DNA of 64,000 nt, from contig JALMGJ010000003.1 of NCBI GenBank assembly GCA_023362775.1, positions 46,517,916 to 46,581,915 on the forward strand, written 5' to 3'. Source of the stretch: Charina bottae. Its lineage: Eukaryota; Chordata; Lepidosauria; Squamata; Charinaidae. Positions 48,001-60,000 of the stretch are shown here, piece by piece (the first letter of the stretch is position 1; every line of letters starts with the position of its first letter). The position numbers were made by a program, and so were the translations under genes. The notes below the pieces were generated by a model. It saw only the letters and a program-made list of their open reading frames with translations, searched no databases and was not told the DNA's origin.

Positions 48001-51000
48001 TTATTTATGTATGGCATACATAATTAGTATTGCATCCCAACACATCTCTGAAACTTTATTTTAAAATTTTCTAAACTATCTCAATGCTTACTTTTAACTT
48101 TTCAGGATCCATCTCTTTGGCCATTTCTTCTTTTCGCATCTCTGCTATTGTTCTGGGGCCCTTTTTGTCTCTATGAGCATTAAAACCTTGACCAGATAAG
48201 AGATCCTCAAAATCAGCAGACAGTTTGGGCTTGGAATCTTAACAGTAAAAGAAAGATAGGTATTATTCTTGATTTGAGAGATTACAGTATCTCTCTAGCA
48301 TGATCAAGTTATTGCACCACAGAACTTAAGCCAAAACAAGTATAATGCTGTATAATGGCACACCTGGGTTTTGTTATTCTCCTCCCACATCTAGTGAAAT
48401 TTACTGTAGAATATAATAATAATTAATATAATATAATATAATAATAATATAATAAAATAAAATAAAATAAAATAATAAAATAAAATAAAATAAAATAAAA
48501 TAAAATAAAATAAAATAAAATAAAATAAAATAAAATAAAATAAAATAAAATAAAATAAAAATATAATATAATATAATATAATATAATAATATATTTATTT
48601 AATTTATATTACTGCCCATATTCTCCCAAAGGGGGAACTCTGGGCGGTTTACAAGAAAACCAGAATTAAAATACAAAACAAATCCCAATGCAAATGCAAT
48701 AAATATAAAATATCATTGTAATTATTAAAAGATATAAATAGAATAGAATAAAATAAAATCCAGACGGCTACAGTTCTTTCTCAAATCCTGAGTGCAAGGG
48801 CTGTTCTCAATCCATTCTAGGGCGCTAGCCATCCCCAAGAGTGACTATTTCCCCTCCCATCCCAGGCTTGGTGGCAGAACCAGGTTTTAAGTTTTTTCCT
48901 GAAGTCCAGGAGTGAGGGGGCCTGTCTCACCTCTGGAGGGAGAATGTTCCAGAGGGCGGGCACTACTGCAGAGAAGGCATGCTTCCGAGACCCTGCTAGA
49001 TGGAACTCCTTTAGAGATGGGGTCTGTAACATGCCTTCTCTGCATGACCGGGTGGGACGGGTCAATGTGATAGGGACGAGATGGTCCCTCAGATAACGTG
49101 GCCCCATGCCATGTAGGGCTTTAAAGGTCATAACCAACACCTTGAATTGGACCCGGAAGCAAACTGGAACCCAGTACAGCTCACGGAGCAGAGGTGTTAT
49201 ATGTGCTGATCTTGGTGCACCTAAGATTGCCCGTGCGGCTGCATTCTGGATCAGTTGTAGCTTCCGGATATTCTTCAAGGGTAGCCCTATGTAGAACGCA
49301 TTACAGCAGTCTACATGTGAGATAACTAGGGCATGAGTGACTGTCTGAAGGGCCTCTCGGTCTAGGAAAGGGCGTAACTGACGCACCACACGAAGTTGGG
49401 CAAAGGCTCTCCTGGCCACGACTGCCACCTGCTCTTTGAGCAGGAGTCGTGAGTCCAAGAGAACCCCCAATTTACGCACCAGGTCTGTCTGGGGTAGTGC
49501 AGCCCCATCCAGGACCAAAGATGACAAGTTCCTAGATACTGAGGGGCCATTAATCCACAGCCACTCCATCTTACCAGGGTTCAGCTAAAGCCTGTTGTTC
49601 CCCATCCAGGCCCCCACAGCCCCCAGGCACCTAGAGAGGGTGGTCACGGCATCACTTACTTCACCTGGGATGGAGATGTATAATTGGGTATCATCAGCAT
49701 ACTGGTGATACCTCACCCCATGGTGATGGATGATTTCTTCCAGTGGCTTCATGTAGATGTTAAAAAGGAGCTGAAAGAGTACTGAACCCTGCGGCACCCC
49801 ACAAAGGAGGGGCCGTGGGCCAGATCTCTTGCTCCCTATCAACACCGATTGGGACCGGCCCTGGAGGAAGGAGGTGAACCAGTGCAGAAGCACGCCGCCT
49901 ACCCTCAACTCCCCGAGCCGACCCAAAAGGATACCATGGTCGACGGTATCGAAGGCCGCTGAGAGGTCAAGGAGAACTAGGATGGATGCACTGCCCCCAT
50001 CCCACTCCTGCCACAGATCATCCATAAGTGCAACCAATGCCGTTTCCATCCCATATCCGGGCCTGAAACCTGACTGAAAGGGGTCTAGATAATCCATTTC
50101 ATCTAGGATCCTCTGGACCTGCAATGCCACCACTGTCTCAACCACTTTCCCCAAAAAGGGGAGGTGGGAGACTGGACAGAAATTGTCCAGTATAGTAGGG
50201 TCCAGCGATGGTTTCTTGAGGAGGGGGCACACCAGTGCCTCCTTAAAGCATGCGGAAACACCCCCTGTCTCAAGGATGTATTTACCATCGTCTGGACCCA
50301 ACCACACGTCACCTCCCGGGCTGCTTTCACCAGCCAGGAAGGACATGGATCTAATAAGCAAGTGGTGGCGTTGTCCGAAGGGTCCTATGCACTTCCTCGG
50401 GTCCAACAGGAACAAACTGTTTCCAGATAACAGGGTAAAAATACCAGATAACAGGGTAAATACCAGGGTAGATACCCAGGTATCTCACCAGACTCTGTCT
50501 CACGCTTGGAGTCCAACTTGGAGCGAATCCAAGCGATTTTATCCTGCAGATGCTCAGAAAACTCCTCGGTACAGCCCTGTAGATGGATTTCTAGATCCCC
50601 TTTTCCTAGAAGTGACCGGGTGATCTTAAACAGGGCCACCGGGCGGCATTCTGCGAATGCAATAAGAGTGGAGAAATACTGTCATTTCACCACTCTTACC
50701 GCCACAAGGTAGGCCTTAACCATGGCTCTAGCTTGTGTTCGGTCGGGTTTGGTCTTTGTCTTCCTCCAGCGACACGCCAGACGTCTCTTAATCCTCTTCA
50801 GAACCCTTAGCTCCTCCGTAAACCACGGGGAGTGTCTGGTTCGATGGGATAGGAGAGGTCGCACAGGCAAGATCCTGTCCAAGGCCCCAGCCGCCTCCCT
50901 ATTCCAGGCTGCAGCCAGGGCCTCCACTGGACTGTGCAGCAGATCTTCGGGTATAACCCTCAGCTCCCTCTGAAACCCTACCGGGTCCATTAGTCGCCGG

Positions 51001-54000
51001 GGGCGGACCATTCAAATGGGTCCTGCCTCCCTGTGGAGTGGGGCGGGATAAGAGAATCTCAAGGTCACCAGGGCATGGTCTGACCATGACAATGGGGATA
51101 GATCTAACTCTCCCCTCAGATCACATTGCCACTGCTCCGACAAGAAAACCAAGTCCGGAGTGAGACCATTGTCTCAAGTCGGGTCTCAAATAATCTGGGA
51201 CAGGCCCATGGCTGCCATGGTAGCCATGAACTCCTGAGCTGCTTCTGACGCACGTCCCAGGGATGGCAAGTTGAAGTCTCCCAGAACCATAAGCCTGGGG
51301 AACTCCAATGCCAACCCCAAGATGGCCTCCAGCAGCTCAGGCAGGGAGGTTGCTACGCAGCAGGGAGGCTGGTACAGTAGCAACACCCCCAACTGTTCTC
51401 AAGAACCCAACTTGAAAAATAAGGTCTCACATCCGGTCACTTGTGGGGCAGGGCCCCCGAAGGCTGTTAGTGATTCTCTGATGACAAGAGCCACCCCTCC
51501 TCCCCTGCCCTGAAATCTCGGCTGGTGCCATACTCGAAACCCAGCCAGGCACATTTCCGAAAGAGGGACACCTCCTTCCGGTTAATGCCTCAACTCTGGG
51601 GGCAAGGTGTTCCAGAGTGTGGGTGCCACCACAGAGAAGGCCCGCCTTCTAGACACCACCAGATGACACTCTCTTATTGATGGGGTTCGTAGCAGGCCCT
51701 CATTGAATGATTGGGTGGGGCGGGTCGATAATATGGGGATAAGACGGTCCCCTCAGGTATTCTGGCCCCATGCCATGTAGGGCTTTAAAGGTGATAACCA
51801 ACACCTTGAATTGTACCCGGAAGCAAACCGGCACCCAATGCAGAGCAAAGGTGTTATATGCGCCGATCTTGGCGCACCTAGAACTGCTCGTGCGGCTGCA
51901 CTCTGCACCAGCTGTAGCTTCCGGATAGTCTTCAAGGGTAACCCCATGTAGAGCGCATTGCAATAGTCTACATGGGAGATGACGAGAGCATGAGTGACTG
52001 TTTGGAGGGCATCACGATCCAGGAATGGGCGTAACTGGCGCACCAGCCGAAGCTGTGCAAAAGCCCTCCTAGCCACGACCGCCACCTGCTCTTCGAGTAG
52101 GAGTCGTGAGTCTAGAAGGACCCCCAAGTTCCGCACCGGCTCCGAATGGGGCAGTGCTACCCCATTGAGAACCAAAGATGATAATTTCCCAGAAGACGCT
52201 AAGCCGTCAATCCACAGCCACTCGGTCTTGCCAGGGTTCAATTGAAGCCTGTTGTTCCCCATCCAGGCCCTCACAGCCCCCAGGCACTGAGACAGGGTGG
52301 TTACTGCATCACTTACTTCAAATGGGATGAAGATATACAATTGAGTATCATCAGCATATTGATGATACCTCATCCCATGGTGTTGGATGACCTCACCCAG
52401 CGGTTTCATGTAGATGTTGAATAGGAGAGGAGAGAGAACCGAACCCTGCGGCACCCCACATAAGAGAGGTCGCGGGCTGGATCTCTCCTCCCCTATCACC
52501 ACCGACTGGGAACGGCCCCGGAGGAAGGAGGTGAACCAGCGTAAAACTACGCCGCCCACCCCCAACTCCCTAAGCCGACCCAAAAGGATACCATGGTCGA
52601 TGGTATTGAAAGCGGCTGAGAGATCCAAGAGAGCCAGGATGGATGCACTACCTCCATCCCGCTCCTGCCAGAGATCATCCATAAGCGCGACCAATGCAGT
52701 CTCCGTCCCATATCCCGGCCTGAAACCTGACTTATCAAGTACTAGAGCTCCCTATATGCAAACCATATCATTGGCAGAGAGGAAAACTGGTAGCATCGTA
52801 GCATATCTCACCGTGAGTTTCACTTCAAACAATGGGCAACATGTAGCCCTTCAGATGTTGTTATTATTTTATTTATTTTCTATCCCGCCTTTATTATTTT
52901 TATAAACAACTCAAGGCAGTGAACATACCTAATACTCCTTCCTCCTCCTATTTTCCCCACAACAGCAACCCTGTGAGGTGAGTTGGGCTGAGAGAGAGAG
53001 TGACTGGCCCAAAGTCACCCAGCCAGCTTTCATACCTAAGGTGGGACTAGAATTCACAGCCTCCTGGTTTCTAGCCCTTTGCCTCTACCACTATTAACCA
53101 CTATTCCATTCCTATCAGCCCTTGCCAACATTGCCAACAATGAGGACTACCAGGAATTGCAATCTAAAATCCAGAAACCCACATGTTGCTCATTCTTGAC
53201 TTATGGGAAAAAAGACAAAACTAAATATTGGCTTATCATTATAAGTAGCAGCACCATTTCTGCAATAATCTCTAATTCAGCCTTCCCCAAGCCCTTTAGA
53301 TGTGTTAGATTCCCAGTTAACAATTCCTAATTTGGGGAGTTATGTTTCCAAAACCCATGGAGGGCGTCTGGTTGGAGCAGGCTGATGTAGTACCACTCTT
53401 AGAATTGGAATATCTGATTTAATTTCAGACATACCACTTACATTATAGTTGACTGAGACTTTGCCATGAAAATATCTCACTTTGGAGCCTATCAAGCAAC
53501 ATAGTATTTGTTATAAAATATAGTTAAAAAATTAAAAGTTCAGTTACCAGAACTGCCTGATCCTTTTCCACGGTCATTTTGAGCACCAGGCGTTGCAGAA
53601 AAGCTCACATTATAATTCGGCCTATTTTGCGGAGAAGAATGAGGCATGCTTTGTTGAGCTTTAGTCTGTGTTTGAGGCCTAGAGAATCCAGGGCCCTGTG
53701 GCCAGCTGCCACCTCCCATTGGCTGGGGAGATGGTTTCTGTGGTGATCCCATAGGAGGAAAAACCCCTCCTATTCCTGTAGGTGTACTGGGTTTGCTTGC
53801 AAAGGAAGGACAACCTGAAACATGAAGTAAAGCAATGTGTATTAATTTTGTGTTCGGCTTAGTAAGAAACCAGAACGAGAAATGCTATACCTATAACCAA
53901 GTATGAAGTCTTAGGAGCTGGTAAATAAAATACCACATTTCCAAGATTATAAATGCTAAAAATTATTGCACTCTGCAATAGGCTACAGGCACACTGATCT

Positions 54001-57000
54001 TATAAGAGTAACTTCCTGATAGATTTGGGAGTAGGAGTGGAGAAGGGTTGCACCCTTCAACTCTCAACTTCTCCAGAACAAACAAAATGATATGTCCTAT
54101 TAATTTCAAGCGCAGGATAAAGTTGTGGTTGACTGGCTGCTTTGGAAGGGGGGGGGCAGTGTGCGTGATCAAAACAAAATGTCATCCAATCAACTCAAAT
54201 ACATAATCAAGACACTTGTTCATCATACTTAATACATAATTCCATTCATTAAGAATATTTTTTAAGAGGTCATCAAATGAAATCCTAATGTTTTAGATCA
54301 GGACTTCCCAAACTTTTGCCATTGGCGATACACCAACGGACGGCCCACAAAAACCCGGAAGTGCCGGCGGCGGTGCTACTGGGTTGCCGCCGCGGCAGCA
54401 GTGGCTGCCCCTTCAAAATTATTATTATTATTATTCATTATTGAATAATGATTATAAGATATTTACGCCAGTTTTAGCGGAAAGATTGAAAAATACTCTT
54501 GGAAATTTTATTCATCAAGATCAAGCAGGTTTTTTACCCAAAAGACAAATTAGAGACAATATTAGAAATGTTTTGGATGTACTAGAATATTTAGAACAAC
54601 ATAATGAAAAACAAGCCGCCTTGATATTCATAGATGCTGAAAAAGCATTTGATAATTTAAATTGGTCCTTTATGTTTAAAGTATTGGAGATTATGAACTT
54701 TGGTGGGAATTTTATTAAGTGGATTAAATCAATTTATACACCTCAATCTGCAAAAATTATTGTTAATGGAGAATTTAGTAAACCTTGTGAAATACAAAAA
54801 GGCACAAGACAAGGCTGTCCTTTATCTCCGCTTTTGTTTATATTGATTTTAGAAGTTCTACTTAGAGATATCAGACAAGATGATGGTATTCATGGTATTA
54901 GAGTTAAAAAGGAAGTTTACAAATTAAGAGCCTTTGCAGACGACCTAGTCATTACATTAGAGAATCCACTGGATGGAATTGAATTACTGATGCAGAAATT
55001 GAAGGACTTTGGGTCGTTAGCAGGGTTCAAAATTAACTTACAGAAAACAAAAGTTTTGACTAAGAACATGAATTATCACCAACAAGAGAAATTGAGAGAA
55101 ATCACAGGATATTCTTTGGAGAAAAAAGTAAAATATTTGGGAGTTTATTTAACATCGAAAAATGTTAAATTATTTCAAAATAACTATATCCCACTTTGGA
55201 TTGATATTAAAAAAGATTTAGATCGTTGGGGAAAACTACAACTATCATTATTGGGGAGAATATCAGCGATTAAAATGAATATATTACCAAGAATTCTATA
55301 TCTCTTTCAAACAATACCCATATTGACATCAGAGGAACCATTTAAACAGTGGCAGAAAGATATTTCTAAGTTCATTTGGCAAGGGAAAAAACCAAGAATA
55401 AAATATAAAGTCTTGCAAGATTCAAAAGAAAGAGGTGGTTTAGGACTCCCGAACTTGAAACTATACCATGCAGCTTGTGGTTTGGTATGGCTTAAGGAAT
55501 GGATTGTTTTGAGAAATGAAAAACTATTAAATCTGGAAGGTCATGAATTGAGATTTGGATGGCATGGATATCTGTGGTATGATAAGGCTAAAATAAATGT
55601 GGACTTTAAAAATCACTATATTAGAAGATCCTTGTTGAGAATTTGGAATAAATATAAATCAACTTTATGTTATAAGAGACCTTTATGGATTTCCACGCAA
55701 GAAGCTTTTTATAGAACAGAAGTAAGAAATAAAGATAAGTGGTTGACATATAAGGACTTCTTAAAAAAAAGAACAAGGACACTATGTGATAAAATCCAAA
55801 GAAGAACTTGCTCAAGAAGGATATACCTTTCAATGGTTCTCCTATATGCAACTTATAGAGAAATTTAAATTAGATTTAAAAAAATTAGAATTTGAACAAA
55901 CTAAATCAGAATTTGAAATACAATTATGTGAAAATGATGAACGCTTAATTGCTAGAATGTATAAATTATTGTTAAAAGGAGAAATGGTAGAGGAACAAGT
56001 TAAAGATTGTATGATTCAATGGGCGAAAAATATTGGCCATAATATACAACTTCATCAATGGGAAGATATGTGGACTAAAGGATTAAAATTCACCTTATGC
56101 TATAATCTAAAAGAAAAATTTTATAAGATGATGTATCGATGGTATATGACCCCACAAAAACTCTCAAAAATGTACGGGAACATATCCAACTTATGTTGGA
56201 AATGTATAAAACAAGAGGGGTCTTTTTACCATATGTGGTGGACTTGTAACATTGCAAAAGAATTTTGGACTGAGATACATTCATTGATGCAAAATATACT
56301 ACAGATACGAATACCATTTAAACCAGAATTTTTCTTACTTGGAATTTGGGAGGTACAAATAGAAAAACATTTTTCTAGAATAATACAATACATGATTACA
56401 GCAGCAAGACTCTTATATGCACAAAACTGGAAAAAATCAAAGTGTACCAACAATACAGGATTGGATGTTGAAATTATTAGAGATGGCAGAAAATGATAAA
56501 TTGACTTGCTTATTAAAAGACAATTCAAATTGTTACTTTCTTAAAAGGTGGAAACCTTTGATGGACTATTTGCAAAAAGCAGGAGGAGTAAAGCTAATAT
56601 GGGGTTTTGATGATTAGATTATATATAAATAGTATATAATAGACAAGAAAAATATATGAATGTTATATGAATAACCAGCATGTAAAAACAATATCTATTT
56701 TATTCTTATGACCATAGTTGGATCGGAGGTTATCCAATTTCTTTGTTTGTGCTTTTCTTTCTTTTTTTTTTCTTTACTGCACTTTTCTTTTCTTTTTCTT
56801 TTAATTTGTATTTCTATTTCCGTTCCATTCTTAACTTTTAGCTTTGTATATTTAAAATCCAATAAAATTTAAAAAAAAAAAAAAGGGGGCAGGCTCCGGG
56901 GATCCTGAAAATGCCCTCGGTTCCAGCAGGGAGGTGAAAATCGCGCATGCACGCTGCCGGGCTTCCCAGCACACAGCTGATCGGCGTGGAGAATTTCCAC

Positions 57001-60000
57001 CCCAGGCACCCGGCAGCGTGCGTGCGCGATTTTCGCCTCCCTGCCGGAACCAAGGGCATTTTCATTAGCACTTCCGGGTTGTCACACGACACACTTAGGG
57101 GCCCCAGGCGACACAGTATTGTGACGCGACACACAGTTTGGAAAGCCCTGTTTTAGATATTTGCATCTTTATATCATTTCCCTATTATTGAATTATGGTA
57201 TATGGTTTTCAGTGGCCTGGCATGGCTACTGTTCTGCTGGTGAGTCAGCAAATGGAGTGAGAAAAAGGGAGAAGCAGCTCAATTTTGGCCTTGAAGGGCA
57301 TCTATGCTGTCACGAGGGCTGATGAACTGACCCCTCCTAGCCAGGCTGTTGTGGGGAGATGTAGAGACAGCAGTCCCATTGGTCCAGCCTGGTATATAGG
57401 TGTTGGGGACTAGAGCCCTGTGGGGGGGGGGTACCCACCTACTCAGTTTCTGGGGGACATGCTGCTGGTCTGACCCAAAACTGGAGAGAGAGAGAGAGAG
57501 GAGAGAAGGAGCGGAGAGAAAAAGACTGCAAAATTGAGTGGCTGGAGACAAAAGTTGGAGAGTGAAGTTATGTGAGTGTGCAGTTGGGGAGAGAGAAGAA
57601 AGGTCCACAGGGGGCTTCTCTGGAAGAAGGGAAGGGAAGACCCAGAGAGAGGACATCTTCACCAAGGCCTGAGACAGGAAGGAGGGACCCGGCTGGCTGC
57701 AGATGGCATCTTCACACAACACCCAAGACAGGAAGGAGGGGTTTATTAGTCATTAATAAATAGGCTGACCATATTTCCTTCAGACAAAAATGGGACTTTT
57801 GGGATGGCAAAACGGGACAGGGTCTTATGCCACCATGCCAGCCTCCAAACCCCGCCCCCCAGTCCACGCAATTGGCTCCCACCTGCAAACCCCGCCCCCG
57901 CCCCACACGATTGGCTCCCGCCTGAAAACCCCACCCCCATCAGTGCGATTGGCTCGGATTTTAATTTTTTTTCCGATTTTTAAAGGTTTTTTTTCCTTCT
58001 AGCAGTAAATCAAGGCTTTCCAAACTTTTGCCGTTGGCGACACACCAATGGCCGGCCCACAAAAACCCGGAAGTGCCAGCGGCGGTGCTTCCGGGTTACT
58101 GTCACGGCGGCAGCTGCTGCCCCTTCGAAAGGGCAAGCTCCGGGGACTCCGAAAATGCCCTCGGTTCTGGCAGGGAGGCTAAAAGTCTCCCCTCCCCGCA
58201 TGCGCATGCTGCCGGGATTCCCGGCACAGCTGTTCTGGGGCCGGGGTGGAAATTCTCCCCACAGAACAGCTGAGCGCCACTCGGCAGTGGGCTTGGCCGA
58301 GGGAGGGAGGAGAGTCGCTGCTGCTGCCGCCGCCGCAGAGCAGAAGAAGCAGGAGCTGGACGTGCTGGGGGGCTTCAGCCGCACCACTTCGACCCTTGGC
58401 GCCCGCGGGGCTGCGGGAGCTCCCACAGCCCGGCGGGCGGCATGGTGCAGCTGAAGTCCCCCAGAACGGCTGGCTCCTGCCGAGGGCAGTCTGTCCTGTG
58501 GGTGTGTGTGTGTGTGTGTGCGCATCTGATCGGGCTTGGCTGAGGGAGGAGAGTTGTCGGGCCGCCAAGCAGGAAAAGCAGGAGCCGGCCGCCCTGGGGG
58601 ACTTCACCGGGCAGCAAGGGGCGGAGTGGTGTGGCTAAGGCCCTCCAGCGTGGCCGGCTCCTGCTTCTCCTGCTCGGCGGTGGTGGCAACTCTCCTCCCT
58701 TGGCCAAGCCCGATCAGATGCACACACACACACTCACAGGACAGATTGCCCTCGGCAGGAGCCGGCCACCCTGGGGGGCTTCAGCAGGTAGCAAGGGGCA
58801 GAGTGGTATGGCTGAAGCCCCCCAGCGCAGCCGGCTCCTGCCGAGGACAGAGGCCCACCACCACCCCAGCCCCCTCGGGCTTGGCCGAGGGAGGGAGGAG
58901 AGTCGCTACTGCCACTGCCGCTGCCACCACGCAGAAGCAGGATCCGGCTGTGCTGGGGGGCTTCAGCTGCACCACTTCGCCCCTTGCCCCGGCCCCCTCA
59001 GGCTTGTCCGACGGAGGGAGGAGAGTAATTGCTGCCGCCGCCACCACCACCAATGAACAAGAGAAGCAGGAGGCGGGCGGCAGTGCAGCACGATGAGGTT
59101 GTGTTGCCTCCTGAGAGAGCGGTGGAGGCAGCGGGGAGAGGGATGGTTCCAGGCAGAGGCGCTCACAGAGGGGCTGCTGCGGGGCGGGGGAAGCAGCTCC
59201 TCGGGCCCCTCATGGGGAAAGTCAGCACCATGGCTCCACCGGGCCCTCCTCTCCTTCCTCCACCATGGCGCCTGACTAACTGTCCTCCTCCAGACATGGT
59301 TCAGGCTGCAGCCCAGCAGGTGCACCCATCCCAGCCCCACGGACCCCGCAGCGGCCGGCACAGTGTCTCTGCCCCACCTCTCATGCAGCGCTGCCGAGCC
59401 CCTCGCAGAACGTCACCCCGCCTGGCTTGGCCGCCATCCCACCTCCCCAGCGCTGACATCTGCGAGGCGAGACCTAGAGCGTCTTGCGGGCAGGATTCTG
59501 AGGCAGGATCTCGGCCTTTTAAGGTTGGAATCTCGCACCGTTTGCGGCTGAGACCCAATTGGCCAAGCAGCGCGCTGATTGGTAGAGGGGCTTCTTGTTC
59601 CAGGCTGCCTCCAATCGGCAGCTCTGGTTCGGACCATGCCAGCTTCTTCCGGAGACCGGCTCATCTTCCTCCGACTCAGGAATCTGGCATGGCGGTGGGG
59701 GCTGACCCACTCCTGTCAGGCTTTCTCCTGACTCAGATTTTTGAAAAACGGGACAAAATCAAGATTTTGACTATAACGACGGGACGCTCCAGAAATGGTG
59801 AAATAACGGGACAGTCCCGTTCAAAACGGGACGTATGGTCAGCCTATTAATAAAGCCTTGGTCTCTGGGGAAGGACTGGGCAGAAGACCCTGAGAAAGGT
59901 TCTTTCCCCAGTGTAGAAGCAGTAGGTGTTCAGCTGAGCAGATCCAGGAGAAAGTCAAGCCATGCTGAGCACATTACAGTTAATCCAGCCCATTCCTTTC

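Noticed and set aside
58010..59850. Long Ala/Pro/Gly/Ser-rich frames up to 273 aa
   Set aside because: GC-rich repeat interior of hAT copy G; no domain, no splice sites that join to other exons, open in several frames at once.
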